The notes below the pieces were generated by a model, which worked only from the letters and a program-made list of their open reading frames with translations, ran no database searches and was not told where the DNA came from. From Candidatus Binatia bacterium (lineage in GTDB: Bacteria; Desulfobacterota; Binatia; UBA12015), in assembly GCA_029243485.1 (NCBI GenBank), contig JAQWRY010000079.1, positions 1-64,000 on the forward strand: a DNA stretch of 64,000 bases, given 5' to 3'. The position numbers were made by a program, and so were the translations under genes. The number at the start of each line of letters is the position of its first letter. The first letter of the stretch is position 1. This document shows, one piece after another, positions 53,341 through 64,000 of the stretch.

Positions 53341-53493
53341 TCACACACCTCCAGAGTCGAGCCTAAGCTATCAACTGATCGGGAGAGGAGAAACCGAGTT
53401 TGGATGAAGGGTTCGAAGAATCGCGCATCCGGCTCGAGCCCGACTTGAAAGCCCGCACGCGCACTGCATCATTTCCTGCTAGGAAGCGGATCC

Positions 53494-53727
53494 ATGCGTA
53501 CCGAGCCGTCGTTCCTGCAGCTGGCGAGCGAGCGGTCGGTGGTCCGCCGCGCGCTCGCGCTGGCTCTCGTCGTCGGACCGATCCTGATCGCCATCAACCA
53601 CGGCGACCGCCTCGTCGCCGGCGACGTCGACGGGGTCCGGCTCTTCAAAATGAGCCTGACTATCCTCGTGCCATATTGCGTCTCGACGTACTCGAGCGTC
53701 GGCGCGATCCGCGCGGACAACTCGTGA
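53494..53727 (+). CDS. nrtS: NrtS-like small membrane protein
   Basis: A 77-residue protein with two hydrophobic helices (ALALALVVGPILIAINHGD and LTILVPYCVSTYSSVGAI). It resembles the NrtS family, small proteins described as nitrate/nitrite transport components: both helices and the LVPYxVxTYSSVGA-type motif are in place. It stands alone between the amidohydrolase (divergent) and the phosphotransferase (convergent) genes. The symbol is used for family resemblance; function here is unconfirmed. Confidence 0.6.
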   Translation: MRTEPSFLQLASERSVVRRALALALVVGPILIAINHGDRLVAGDVDGVRLFKMSLTILVPYCVSTYSSVGAIRADNS

Positions 53728-53811
53728 CCTACATTCAGAATTCGTCAGCCAGGCCCAGGTCCGGTCGCAGGGTGAACGTCTCGTCGGCGGGGAGCAGTGG
53801 CGCGATGGAGT

Positions 53812-54930
53812 TCATTCCCAGTAACTCCCGTCGAGCATCTTCTCGATCAGACCGCGGTGCATGATCGGGGCGTCGATATCCTCCCCCCACACCGCTTCAC
53901 CGAAATGCACCTGGCGCGCGAAAATGCGGGCCATGATGATGCCGTGCCGGATCGCCGCGTACATCTCGAAGAATTCGAGGTTCCTCACTTCGTGGCCGGT
54001 CTTCGCCTCGTACGCTGCGGCAACGTTCTCGCGACGCAGAAAGTCCGGCATACCGGCTAGTCCTGCACCCTTCGCGATGTCCTCGAAGAACGCGTGCAGA
54101 AAGATCATCCAGGAAACGTCGAGCTCGCGCGGTGCGACACCGCCCATCTCCCAATCGAGAACGGCACTCGGCTCGAAGCCATCGTACATGATGTTGCCGA
54201 TTCGGGAGTCACCCCAGTTCACTACCGTCTCCCCCTCGTCGGCGGGCCAGTGCTCTTCCAACCAAGCAAAGCCGCGATCGAGGATCGGGTGTCGACGATC
54301 CCCGCGGGCCCAGTCGTAGTACTGTCGCCAATCCTCGACATGGCGCCGCAGAGGCGTGTCACCGGGAACGTCGAGTTCGAGGAACGAAACGTCCAGCGAC
54401 GAGACGTCCAGCGAGTGGAGCTCGGCGAGAATGCCCACCGAGTGATCTTCGAGCTGCTTCTGCTCTACCGGCGTCGCGGCGAGCAACCAGCTGTCCATGT
54501 TGTAGGGCATTACGTCCGGTGGAACGCGCCCCGAAACCCGATCCATGACGAAGAACCGCGCACCCAGCGCTTCCGACCCGCGCTCGATCCAACGCGCATT
54601 CGGGACCGGGACCTTGGTATTCTGGCCCACGAGCTGCATCAGGCGAAACTGCAGGTCGAGATCATACTTCCGGAAGACTGGAACGTCGCTCGGATCCGGC
54701 TCGACCCGCGCCACGAACTTGCCACTGCGCTCGGCACCCCCTTCGGTCCAATTCGCGTCGAACAGAAGAGTCTCACTCGACATGCCGTTGGACGACGGGC
54801 TCGTCACTCCCGGAACACGCGGGGCCGCCCCATCCGGCAGCTGTCCCGCAAGCCATCGCTCCATCCGTGCACGCAGCTCTTCAGGGTCTCGACTCGATCG
54901 CTTCGGGTTGGGGGCTACGGTCTCGCTCAT
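53812..54930 (-). CDS. Aminoglycoside-phosphotransferase-family kinase
   Basis: A 372-residue protein kinase-like fold: FVARVEPD with preceding strand as the Lys region, then VVNWGDSRIGNIMYDG (Brenner motif, Asp catalytic; the usual His is Trp) and AVLDWEMGGVAPRELDVSWM (metal-binding DWE). The start ATG at 54928-54930 is chosen from a long open frame, because the upstream frame is shadow of the synthetase gene. Members near acyl-CoA genes often resemble ACAD10/11-type hydroxyacyl-CoA kinases. The acyl-CoA synthetase gene at 55000 is divergent. The substrate could be a hydroxyacyl-CoA, choline or aminoglycoside. Confidence 0.85.
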   Translation of the reverse strand: MSETVAPNPKRSSRDPEELRARMERWLAGQLPDGAAPRVPGVTSPSSNGMSSETLLFDANWTEGGAERSGKFVARVEPDPSDVPVFRKYDLDLQFRLMQLVGQNTKVPVPNARWIERGSEALGARFFVMDRVSGRVPPDVMPYNMDSWLLAATPVEQKQLEDHSVGILAELHSLDVSSLDVSFLELDVPGDTPLRRHVEDWRQYYDWARGDRRHPILDRGFAWLEEHWPADEGETVVNWGDSRIGNIMYDGFEPSAVLDWEMGGVAPRELDVSWMIFLHAFFEDIAKGAGLAGMPDFLRRENVAAAYEAKTGHEVRNLEFFEMYAAIRHGIIMARIFARQVHFGEAVWGEDIDAPIMHRGLIEKMLDGSYWE

Positions 54931-54999
54931 GGCGCAAAAGTAGCGAATCCCCTCCGGGCGTGCGACCCACTCTAGGATGCGCCGGGCGCCGGAAATCCC

Positions 55000-56523
55000 A
55001 TGAGCGACAACCTCTTCGAGACGCTGTACGCAGGCTTCGAGCCACGGCTCGACGAGCCATTCCTGCGACCGCAATCGGGCCCCGCCTGGTCGTACCGCGA
55101 CGTCGTGGCACGGAGCGGCCGGTTGGCCGGCGCTCTCCGGCGGGCCGGGGCCACCGTCGGCGATCGGGTCGTCATCCAGGTCGACAAGTCCCCCGATGCG
55201 ATCGCCACCTATCTGGCCTGCCTGCGAATCGGCGCCGTCTACATGCCCCTGAACGTCGCGTATACTGCGGACGAGATCGGGTACTATCTGGGAGACGCTG
55301 CACCGACCACCTTCGTCTGTCGGCCCGCGAATGAGGCACGGCTCGCCTCCGTTGCGACGGCACACGATGTGCGCACCGTCCTCACGCTGGACTCCGATGG
55401 AGGCGGCACTCTCCTCCGAGAGGCCGAACACGGCAGCCCCTTCGACGACGTCGTGCCACGCACGACATCCGACCTCGCGGCGATGCTCTACACGTCGGGA
55501 ACGACCGGCAAGCCGAAAGGCGCGATGATCACCCACGAGAATCTCGCCACGAACGCGCGCGCACTCTACGAGACGTGGGGCTGGCAACCCGAGGACGTGT
55601 TGCTTCACGCGTTGCCGGTCTTCCATGTTCACGGCCTGTTCGTGGCTCTGCATTGCGCGATGCTCGGCGGCTCCGCGGTCGAATTTCTTCCTCGATTCGA
55701 ACCAACGGCCGTGCGCGCGGCCCTCGCTCGATCGTCCGTCATGATGGGCGTCCCGACGTTCTACAGCCGACTCCTGGCAGAGCCCGCCTTCGATCGCGAG
55801 GAATGCACCGGCATCCGACTCTTCATCTCCGGCTCGGCCCCCCTGCCCGAAACCGTCTTCCGAGCGTTCGTCGAGCGCACCGGTCACACCGTCCTGGAAC
55901 GGTACGGAATGACCGAAACCGGGATCCTCACATCGAACCCGCTCGACGGAGCGCGAATCGGGGGGACCGTGGGCTTCCCGCTCCCCGGCGTGGAAACGCG
56001 CGTCGTCCGCGATGATGGGCGCCCCAGCGCACCGGGAGAGACGGGGAGCGTGGAGGTCCGAGGTCCCGGAGTATTCGCCGGTTACTGGAACAACCCGGAA
56101 AAGACCAAGGCCGAGATGCGCGACGACGGCTTCTTCCGCACGGGCGACCTCGGAACACAGGCCGCAGACGGACGCATCGCGCTCGTCGGGCGCTCGAGCG
56201 ACATGATCATCAGCTGCGGGTACAACGTGTATCCGAAAGAGATCGAGCTCTGCCTGGACGAGCTTCCGGGCGTCGTCGAATCGGCCGTCGTCGGGCTTCC
56301 CCATCCCGACTTCGGCGAAGCCGTGAGTGCCTTTGTCGTCTGCGGCGCGACGAAACCCGGTGCGGCGCAGCTCCTGGCCGGAATGGAAGGCCGCCTCGCC
56401 CGATTCAAACACCCTAAGCGGATCTTCTTCGTGGATTCCCTTCCCCGAAACGCAATGGGGAAGGTCCAGAAGGCGGTGCTCCGAACAGAGAACGCCGCAG
56501 CCTTCGCGTCAGAGGAAGGCTGA
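55000..56523 (+). CDS. Acyl-CoA synthetase, malonyl-CoA synthetase-like
   Basis: A 507-residue ANL adenylating enzyme. The P-loop-like LYTSGTTGKPKGAMITH lies near residues 164-180, the ALPVFHVHGLFVALHCAMLGG stretch is characteristic of malonate/methylmalonate-CoA ligases (MatB-type), YGMTETG near 307 is the A5 motif, GFFRTGDLG the A7 motif, and PRNAMGKVQKAVLR at the end carries the catalytic Lys. It activates malonate or another short dicarboxylate with ATP and CoA. The following YkgJ-like gene starts 4 bp after its stop. It is divergent from the phosphotransferase gene. Confidence 0.9.
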   Translation: MSDNLFETLYAGFEPRLDEPFLRPQSGPAWSYRDVVARSGRLAGALRRAGATVGDRVVIQVDKSPDAIATYLACLRIGAVYMPLNVAYTADEIGYYLGDAAPTTFVCRPANEARLASVATAHDVRTVLTLDSDGGGTLLREAEHGSPFDDVVPRTTSDLAAMLYTSGTTGKPKGAMITHENLATNARALYETWGWQPEDVLLHALPVFHVHGLFVALHCAMLGGSAVEFLPRFEPTAVRAALARSSVMMGVPTFYSRLLAEPAFDREECTGIRLFISGSAPLPETVFRAFVERTGHTVLERYGMTETGILTSNPLDGARIGGTVGFPLPGVETRVVRDDGRPSAPGETGSVEVRGPGVFAGYWNNPEKTKAEMRDDGFFRTGDLGTQAADGRIALVGRSSDMIISCGYNVYPKEIELCLDELPGVVESAVVGLPHPDFGEAVSAFVVCGATKPGAAQLLAGMEGRLARFKHPKRIFFVDSLPRNAMGKVQKAVLRTENAAAFASEEG

Positions 56524-56527
56524 GAGT

Positions 56528-57145
56528 ATGCCCGACACTGGCCGATCCTGCGGATCGTGCGACCTGTGCTGCACGGTGTTGCGCGTCGACGAACTCGAGA
56601 AACCGGCGCGCGTTTCGTGCGAGAAGCTCCGAGCCGACGGCGACGGCTGCTCGATCTACGCGACTCGGCCGAGCATCTGCAGAACCTACAAGTGCGCCTG
56701 GCTCCTCGGCTCGCTCGGGGACGACGATCGCCCAGATCGGCTCGGCGCCGTGCTCGACATCACCTTGCGCGGCGACCGCCTCTGGCTCGAGATTCACGAA
56801 GAGAGCCCTGGTGCCTTCGAACGCTCCGAGCGCTTGCGCGAGATCGCCCAGGAGTACCGACCTTCTGCCCATGTTCGCGTGAGCGACGCCGACCGGGCCG
56901 CGGAGCCCGATCGCCCCTTCCGGATCCTCCTCGCGGACGGCATCGAGCAACGCGTCCACGGCACCCGCATCGACGTGTTCCAGAACGGAGCGCTCATCGA
57001 CTCGACCGAGATCGGCTGGCTCCGGCGAACCGCAGCTCGCCTGCTGCAAGCCTGGAGACTCCGCCACGCCCCCGAGGGTGCCCTACGTCGCGGAGACCGC
57101 GGGCTCGCGCATCCAGAGCGCGAGGATGAACGAAACGACCGCTAG
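56528..57145 (+). CDS. YkgJ-type Cys cluster protein
   Basis: A 205-residue protein with the YkgJ pattern of Cys residues at the N-terminus: C8, C11, C14, C15, C31, C41, C51 and C56 (CGSCDLCC, then DGCSIYATRPSICRTYKC). It is suggested to bind a zinc or iron-sulfur cluster; the function is not established. The ATG at 56528 is 4 bp after the synthetase stop, so they are probably one transcript. Its 3' 63 bp overlap the convergent transporter gene, tail to tail. The last about 35 residues are Arg-rich and may be extended beyond a natural end. Confidence 0.8.
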   Translation: MPDTGRSCGSCDLCCTVLRVDELEKPARVSCEKLRADGDGCSIYATRPSICRTYKCAWLLGSLGDDDRPDRLGAVLDITLRGDRLWLEIHEESPGAFERSERLREIAQEYRPSAHVRVSDADRAAEPDRPFRILLADGIEQRVHGTRIDVFQNGALIDSTEIGWLRRTAARLLQAWRLRHAPEGALRRGDRGLAHPEREDERNDR

Positions 57146-58516
57146 GCCCGCACCAAGCAGAAAGGCATTCGCGAACGACTGGGGTTCATTGATACCGCCG
57201 TACACCATCGTGAGCGCCGTGATGCCGAACGCGACACCGACTTGTGACGTGAGACGGTTGGTCGCGGCGGCGATGCCGAGATCCTGATCGGGAACCGCGC
57301 CCACCGCCGCGGCTGTCAGCGGCGGCTGCGCGAAGCCATGCCCGAGCCCCTGAAGCACGAGCCCCACCGCCATCACGGGCAGCCAAACCTGCGCGGCACC
57401 GAACGAGATCAGCAGGAGCCCCGCCACCATCACCGCACAACCGATGAGCGCGGCTCGACGTTCTCCCAGGTTCGTACCGAGGCGCCCTCCGATGGGCGAA
57501 CCCACGGTCAGACTGAAGGTCCGCAGGAGCATAATCCCGGCGGTCGCCGTAATGGAGTACTCGAAGACCGAGAGGAACAGCAGAGGCGCCACCGCAAACG
57601 CACCCATGTACGCCGCAGCGTTGAACGCGTTCGACGCGATGGAGGCGCTGAAGTTCGCATTCGCGAAGAACTCGAGCGGGAGAAGCGGAGCCACCGCGCG
57701 GCGCTCCACCCAGACGAAGGCCATCAAGGCCGCGATCCCGAGACCGACGGCACTCCACAGGACCGGATCCGAAGCGGAGACATCTCGAACGCGCCCAAGC
57801 GCGAACATGAGACAGCAGACGCCCAGCCCGAGCACTGCGGTCCCCACGACGTCGAACCGCGCGTTGCGACGAGGCGTCTCCCGAAGCACGACGTACGCCA
57901 AGGCCAGAGCAAGGGCCGACAGACCCGCCTGAACGACGAACACCGTCCGCCAGCCCAGCAGTTCGACGAGGGGCCCGCCCGCGATGAGCCCGAAGGCCGG
58001 CGCTGCGGCCGACGTCATCGACCACCAGCCCATCGCGCGAACCCGCTCCTCGGGGCGATGTACGCTCAGGATGAGGGCCATGGCCGTAGGCTGCGTCGCA
58101 CCGCCCACCACCGCGGCCACGGTCCGTAGCCCGATCAAAGACAGCAAGTCCCAGGCGAACGCCGTAGTCACTGCGGCCACGGTGGCGATCCCGAATCCGG
58201 TCAGGAAGACGCGGCGATGGCCGTGTAGATCTCCGAGCTTCCCGAGCAGTGGCAAGGCGACGGCCGACATCAGAAGCGGCGCGGAAATCACCCACGCAAC
58301 CGTCGTCTCCTTCGCGCCGAACTCCTCCGCGATCGAGCCCAGCGAGATCGTGAGGATCGTCACCGGGAACGTCGCAGCGAACGTGCCACCGAGCGCCGCG
58401 AACAAGACCCACGAGGGATAGGTTCCACGCGAGTCGAGCCGCGCGACGAGCCGTCCCCGCCAGCCCTCGGGGGGAACCTCGGAGGCCGGGTAAAGAGATT
58501 CTTGGACGGGTTTCAC
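57083..58516 (-). CDS. MFS efflux transporter
   Basis: A 477-residue, 14-helix-type major facilitator (drug:H+ antiporter DHA2 style). Family signs: GTFAATFPVTILTISLGSIAEEF with AWVISAPLLMSAVALPLLGKLGDLHGHRRVFLTG, the A-motif, and GLQTVAAVVGGATQPTAMALI in the position of helix 4 (RTVAAVVGGATQ). The short polar N-terminus is cytoplasmic. It could export a lipid, drug or metabolite. Its 3' end overlaps the YkgJ-like gene by 63 bp, so the two genes are convergent. Confidence 0.88.
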   Translation of the reverse strand: MKPVQESLYPASEVPPEGWRGRLVARLDSRGTYPSWVLFAALGGTFAATFPVTILTISLGSIAEEFGAKETTVAWVISAPLLMSAVALPLLGKLGDLHGHRRVFLTGFGIATVAAVTTAFAWDLLSLIGLRTVAAVVGGATQPTAMALILSVHRPEERVRAMGWWSMTSAAAPAFGLIAGGPLVELLGWRTVFVVQAGLSALALALAYVVLRETPRRNARFDVVGTAVLGLGVCCLMFALGRVRDVSASDPVLWSAVGLGIAALMAFVWVERRAVAPLLPLEFFANANFSASIASNAFNAAAYMGAFAVAPLLFLSVFEYSITATAGIMLLRTFSLTVGSPIGGRLGTNLGERRAALIGCAVMVAGLLLISFGAAQVWLPVMAVGLVLQGLGHGFAQPPLTAAAVGAVPDQDLGIAAATNRLTSQVGVAFGITALTMVYGGINEPQSFANAFLLGAGLAVVSFILALWMREPAVSAT

Positions 58517-58627
58517 GAGAGCGCCGGAACACCCGGAACGGTAGCCGTCGAAGCCTGCTGCTGCACCCTGAGTGCAGCAGCTTCCCGCAGCACCTGCGCC
58601 GCGTGTCGGCCCGGAGCAGTCGCCGCC

Positions 58628-59302
58628 TCAGCGAAGAGGCGTGACCCAAGCCAGGATCAAGATCGTGACGAGGCCGCTGAACAGGCAGAGCATCGTGCCG
58701 TACATGCGCAGCTGAACCTTCGTCTCCGCTAACTCGCCGCCGACCTTGAACTTCGTCAGCCGACTCGGCCGACCCACCACCTGACGCGTGCTCTGACGGA
58801 TCTTTTGGTGGTAGAAATCCTCGACCTGGTCTTCGACCGGCTTGGCGATCGCCTTCGACAAGAAGTACGCCGGAAGCACCCACACGGCAGCCTGCAGGCT
58901 GACCAGAAGCGCCCCCAGAATCAACCCGAGAAAGTACCCTCCGGCGGTATCGAGCGCGATCTGCATCCCTTCGAGATACGCGCCGCCAGCAACCTCGGAC
59001 GGGCGCCACACGACGTCTTCCACCGCGGTGTACATCGCGGGAAAGATCTTCCACACGTAGAACACCCCGACGCCGAGCGGGATGCCGGCGGGGATGTTCA
59101 GCAACTCCCGCTTCCGCACCTGATACGCGCGAGGCAGGTACGACTTGAGATGGAGAGCCGTCAAGCACATGGGCCCGATCACCGCGAAGAACATCCCGGT
59201 ACTCAGCACGCGTGCATCACGCATGCCGGCGTACGTCATCCCCGCGACAACGAGGAAACCGAAGGCCGAACTGACGATGAACACTTTCGCACGTCTGTCC
59301 AT
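58628..59302 (-). CDS. Integral membrane protein of unknown function
   Basis: About 224 residues from the internal ATG (MDRRAKVF); a GTG 93 bp further upstream would add a very basic front. Hydrophobic helices occur at VFIVSSAFGFLVVAGMTY, STGMFFAVIGPMCLTAL, IPLGVGVFYVWKIFPA, GLILGALLVSLQAAVWVL and TMLCLFSGLVTILILAW. A cytoplasmic stretch with EDQVEDFYHQKIRQSTRQVV follows. I do not recognise a family. No partner gene is evident; the MFS gene is 111 bp downstream. Confidence 0.6.
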   Translation of the reverse strand: MDRRAKVFIVSSAFGFLVVAGMTYAGMRDARVLSTGMFFAVIGPMCLTALHLKSYLPRAYQVRKRELLNIPAGIPLGVGVFYVWKIFPAMYTAVEDVVWRPSEVAGGAYLEGMQIALDTAGGYFLGLILGALLVSLQAAVWVLPAYFLSKAIAKPVEDQVEDFYHQKIRQSTRQVVGRPSRLTKFKVGGELAETKVQLRMYGTMLCLFSGLVTILILAWVTPLR

Positions 59303-59634
59303 CGGCACCGCGTGCTGCAGCACTGGAACGCGGCGGCGTTTGGTTCGGCGGCCGGGAACGTGGCTTCGGGCGGTTATCTTTGCGGCGGGCTTCACGGGAA
59401 GTGACCCAAGTTTCGGAAGTTAAGTATAACCTTCGCGCAGGCGGGGCCTCAAGGAAAAGTTTGCCAATATGATGGCGCATTCGCCGTGTAATGTGTGGCG
59501 TTTCACAAGAAGAAGTACTCATCAAAGTTCGCTCGCCGCCCCGACGAGGCATCTACCATAGGTTCCGAACACGAATCTGCTAACGCCGACCCGACGGGGT
59601 GACAAGCCGTCAATCGCCGGGCCGGCCAGGCCGA
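59303..59634. other. Intergenic region with no gene seen
   Basis: A 332-bp gap between the leftward membrane protein (start 59302 or 59395) and the leftward lipase foldase (end 59635). From about 59420 to 59570 it is less GC-rich than its surroundings and contains agttaagtataac, which could be part of a promoter for the membrane protein. Near 59620-59640 a GC-rich inverted segment ccgggccggccaggcc may be a terminator. Nothing else is evident. Confidence 0.5.
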
Positions 59635-60663
59635 CTAGGAGGTCGACGCCTGCTCCGAGATGCGCTCCAACGCCTCCATCCGGAGGCGCTCGGGTCCTTC
59701 GAAGTTCTCCTCGAGCAGCGCCTGCAGAGCATCGCTTCGTTCACGCTCCGACAGCCTTGGCGCCGCGAGGAGTGCATCGCGCTCGTCCTGGTAAACAGAG
59801 ACCCGTTCGTTCCATGCAGCGCGCGTGCGGTCCAGTTCGGCGAGTCGCGCGGCTGCGGCATCACCGAACGCCTCCCGGCGGTGCTCGTCGAGATCCGCCG
59901 GCTCCGCCCCCAACGAATGTAAGTTCGCCTCCTTCCGCAGGAGCCGAGCGGGCGCGGTCGCCCGCTCCCGGGCCGCGCGCTCTCGCTCGGGCAACTCGGC
60001 GTACAACGCCTCGATGAGGGCGGCACGTTCCCCCGTTTCCAACGCCGGATCGGCCGCAATCTCGCGCTGCGCTAGCGCCATCCGAGTGCGCGCCTCATCG
60101 CGCCCGAAGAGGAGGTCGGCATCCGCGCCAAAGACACTCCGTCGAAGCTCGACGACCGCTTCGAACGTCTCGGCCGGGGAACGCCCCGGATCGGTGCCTG
60201 CCGCCAGGGCCTCCGCCTGATGTCGGTAGTCGAGGTATCGATCGAGAAGAGCGAGTGCCGCGTCCGAGGCGGGGGGATCAAGGCGGCGATCGATCTCGGA
60301 CGCGACCCGCTCAACGATCTCCTGGTCCGACTCCTCGCCGCGGGCGACGAAGAAGTACTCGAAGAGATCGAGGGCATCCGGGGTGACGACGAATCGCCCG
60401 GACGCGTCGACGACGAAGCCTCCGTCGACATCGGTCCCGCGTAGCGAGCCCGGCTGTCGGGGCCCGCGGGAGACCGACGGACGCCCCTCAGAGACGAATC
60501 GACCTTCTACTTCGCCGCGCGCAACCGGCTCGGAGCGACCCGTGCCGGCGATGCGCTGCGAGGCTGCAGTCCCGACCTCCGGCCGAAGGGCTCGGTCGCC
60601 GATCGTCACGGCGATCACGCCGACCACGAGCAGCAACGCGCCCCAGCCGATCTTGCCCATCAC
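59635..60663 (-). CDS. lifO: Lipase-specific foldase (LifO)
   Basis: A 342-residue membrane-anchored periplasmic chaperone that folds its cognate lipase. The N-terminal helix (WGALLLVVGVIAVTIGDRAL) is the anchor, then a variable linker. The family motif PGSLRGTDVDGG is followed by DLFEYFFVARGEE (the RxxFDYxLSAxGE region). The long alpha-helical body, rich in Arg, Glu and Ala, wraps around the lipase. The start is ATGATG at 60661-60663. It follows the lipase gene by 19 bp in the same direction, as in known lip-lif operons. Confidence 0.9.
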   Translation of the reverse strand: MMGKIGWGALLLVVGVIAVTIGDRALRPEVGTAASQRIAGTGRSEPVARGEVEGRFVSEGRPSVSRGPRQPGSLRGTDVDGGFVVDASGRFVVTPDALDLFEYFFVARGEESDQEIVERVASEIDRRLDPPASDAALALLDRYLDYRHQAEALAAGTDPGRSPAETFEAVVELRRSVFGADADLLFGRDEARTRMALAQREIAADPALETGERAALIEALYAELPERERAARERATAPARLLRKEANLHSLGAEPADLDEHRREAFGDAAAARLAELDRTRAAWNERVSVYQDERDALLAAPRLSERERSDALQALLEENFEGPERLRMEALERISEQASTS

Positions 60664-60682
60664 ACCCCTCGAAGCCCCGACG

Positions 60683-62607
<1,925 letters not shown>

Positions 62608-62675
62608 GAACGTCGATCGCGCGGCCTCCGGGCCAAAACCTTGACTCTTCGCGGGCCGATCACCATCCCTCAGGG

Positions 62676-63464
62676 ATGGAATTCGAGAGCGTCTTGTACG
62701 AGGTGCGCGACGGTGTCGCCCATGTGACTCTGAACCGGCCCAAGGCCGCGAACGCGATCGACCTGGCCGTCGCGCAGCAGCTCGCGTACGCCGCGATGGA
62801 GTGCGACGAAGACCCCTCGGTGCGCGCCGTCCTCATCAAAGCCGCACCCGAGAGCAAGATGTTCTGCGCCGGAGGCGACCTGCGCTCCTTCGGTGCGGCG
62901 GGCGATCGAACGCCGATCCTCTTGAAGGAACTCACGATGTACCTTCACGCGGCGATCTCCCGCTTCGCCCGCCTGCGCGCACCGGTCATCGCCGCCGTGA
63001 ACGGGGCCGCTGCCGGCGCCGGCTTCAGCCTCGCCGTATCGACCGACCTCGCGATCTGCGGAGAGTCGGCCAACTTCACGATGGCCTACACCGCCGCCGG
63101 ACTCACGCCCGACGGCAGCTCCACGTTCTTCCTCCCCCGTGTTCTCGGACGTCGCCGTACTCTCGAGCTGATGATCTCGAACCGCCAGCTGAGTGCCGCC
63201 GAAGCCCTCGACTGGGGACTCGTCAATCGCGTCGTGCCGGATGCCGACCTCGCGGTCGAGGCCGAGAAGCTCGCCACTACGCTCGCCGCGGGGCCGACCG
63301 AGGCCTACGGGCTCCTGAAGAAACTCGTCCTCTCTGACGAGAGCCTCGAAGGCCAGATGGAACTCGAAGCACGCGCCATCGCCGACGCCGCCCGGACCTC
63401 GGATGGACGAGCAGCGATTCAAGCATTCCTCGAAAAGAAGCGCCCCACTTTCGAAGGCCGCTAG
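62676..63464 (+). CDS. Enoyl-CoA hydratase/isomerase (PaaG-like)
   Basis: A 262-residue crotonase: VTLNRPKAANAID at strand 2, MFCAGGDLRSF (first oxyanion segment), NGAAAGAGFSLAVSTDLAI (second oxyanion helix), and AGLTPDGSSTFFLPRVLG, where Asp replaces the Glu of typical hydratases, as in the isomerase-type PaaG/PaaB-like members. The C-terminal helices end EKKRPTFEGR, the usual ending. It is expected to act on an enoyl-CoA, as a hydratase, isomerase or ring-forming isomerase. Only 68 bp separate it from the lipoprotein gene. Confidence 0.92.
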   Translation: MEFESVLYEVRDGVAHVTLNRPKAANAIDLAVAQQLAYAAMECDEDPSVRAVLIKAAPESKMFCAGGDLRSFGAAGDRTPILLKELTMYLHAAISRFARLRAPVIAAVNGAAAGAGFSLAVSTDLAICGESANFTMAYTAAGLTPDGSSTFFLPRVLGRRRTLELMISNRQLSAAEALDWGLVNRVVPDADLAVEAEKLATTLAAGPTEAYGLLKKLVLSDESLEGQMELEARAIADAARTSDGRAAIQAFLEKKRPTFEGR

Positions 63465-63565
63465 AGCACCCTCGCGTGGCCCCGGGGTTTGGCAGACCGC
63501 CGGCGACGTGCGTATCGTTACCCTGCGCGTGGCCATCTTTTGAAGTCGCCGCGGAGGGAAGATCG

Positions 63566-64000
63566 ATGCAGACACTCCACCTTTCCCGCTCTGCCGGGGT
63601 CCATGGGCTCGCCCTGTTCCTGGCGTTCCTGGTGGCCCTACCACCGGCGTGGGCACAGAGTAGCGGCTCGTCCGACTCCGCTCCGCTCAGCACCGAGCAA
63701 CTCGAACAGCTCGTGGCGCCGATCGCACTCTACCCGGACTCACTGGTCGCACAGGTCTTGATGGCCTCGACGTACCCGCTCGAGGTGGTCGAGGCAGCAC
63801 GTTGGGTAAAGAGCAACCCCGACCTCAAGGAGAAGGCTCTCGAGGATGCACTCGAGAAGCAGTCCTGGGATGCGAGCGTCAAGTCGCTTACCGCGTTCCC
63901 GCAGGCGCTCGACATGATGAACGACAAGCTCGACTGGACTACCCAGCTCGGCGACGCGTTCCTCGCTCAGCAGAAGGACGTGATGAACTCGGTCCAGGTG
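63566..64000 (+). CDS. DUF3300 family exported protein, cut by window end
   Basis: The first 145 residues of an exported protein. ATG after GGAGGGA, signal peptide to about residue 31 (PPAWAQ), then the DUF3300 pattern LSTEQLEQLVAPIALYPDSL, QVLMASTYPLEVVEAARW and DKLDWTTQLGDAFLAQQKDV. Function of DUF3300 is unknown; members are membrane-associated or periplasmic. The remainder lies beyond the window. Confidence 0.9.
   Translation, partial: MQTLHLSRSAGVHGLALFLAFLVALPPAWAQSSGSSDSAPLSTEQLEQLVAPIALYPDSLVAQVLMASTYPLEVVEAARWVKSNPDLKEKALEDALEKQSWDASVKSLTAFPQALDMMNDKLDWTTQLGDAFLAQQKDVMNSVQV

Noticed and set aside
52171-53448. A rightward 425-codon frame across the amidohydrolase gene
   Set aside because: No motifs, His/Arg/Val-rich composition, opposite to a clear TIM-barrel gene with strong ribosome-binding site.
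53812-56412. A very long leftward 866-codon frame joining the phosphotransferase gene to sequence opposite the synthetase gene
   Set aside because: The front is a shadow of the synthetase; the phosphotransferase starts at the ATG 54928-54930.

Overview
The window is GC-rich bacterial chromosome with outer-membrane TonB-dependent receptors, several lipoprotein (lipobox) signals and no rRNA, tRNA, phage, insertion sequence or CRISPR that I can see. The gene mix is CoA-thioester catabolism (thiolase-like and DUF35 proteins, crotonases, SDRs, MaoC, malonyl-CoA synthetase-like), a P450, a sulfotransferase, a sulfatase, a secreted lipase with its foldase, and large secreted proteins with Pro-Thr linkers. 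This suggests an uncultured soil or aquatic Gram-negative heterotroph, perhaps Binatota or another former deltaproteobacterial lineage. The taxonomic guess is inference from family content only.

Layout. 1-7057: two TonB-dependent receptor paralogues in opposite orientation flank a lipase-like lipoprotein; the left receptor is a pseudogene, and both end directly at copies of a long palindromic element. 7043-10870: ribokinase-type sugar kinase, ThuA-like lipoprotein, WbuC-like cupin, DAHP synthase. 10871-16944: an interrupted RTX-like protein, then a tightly packed leftward operon (two DUF35 proteins, two thiolase-fold proteins, a DUF1214 protein, a sulfotransferase). 17149-18190: decayed DUF4331 gene and a hairpin. 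18233-25743: membrane glycosyltransferase-like protein, then a MaoC hydratase, DUF1080 protein, sugar isomerase/epimerase-like protein, Gfo/Idh oxidoreductase and MFS transporter, which look like a 3-keto-glycoside utilisation set. 25765-29279: gene debris (beta-helix, SDR stub, TetR) around an intact crotonase and SDR. 29388-43253: WS/DGAT-like protein, hydrolase, flavin monooxygenase-like protein, sulfatase/PhyH/small-protein operon, TPP enzyme, PQQ sugar dehydrogenase-like protein, dead histidine kinase, SDR and P450. 43484-53340: very large secreted protein, thioesterase, two large membrane proteins, TIM-barrel amidohydrolase. 53494-64000: NrtS-like protein, phosphotransferase, acyl-CoA synthetase, YkgJ-like protein, MFS, lipase/foldase pair, lipoprotein, crotonase, and a DUF3300 gene cut by the window edge.

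The most unusual signal is a roughly 110-125 bp palindrome present three times (1-97, 6945-7057, 21908-22031). It always abuts the 3' ends of genes. At all four gene ends its first bases lie, or ancestrally lay, in the same register (GGG GAC GTT GGT TAG), so the element supplies a stop codon. Its two arms have changed together between copies. The second theme is the large number of broken genes (seven to eight), most with more than one lesion, next to long intact genes.
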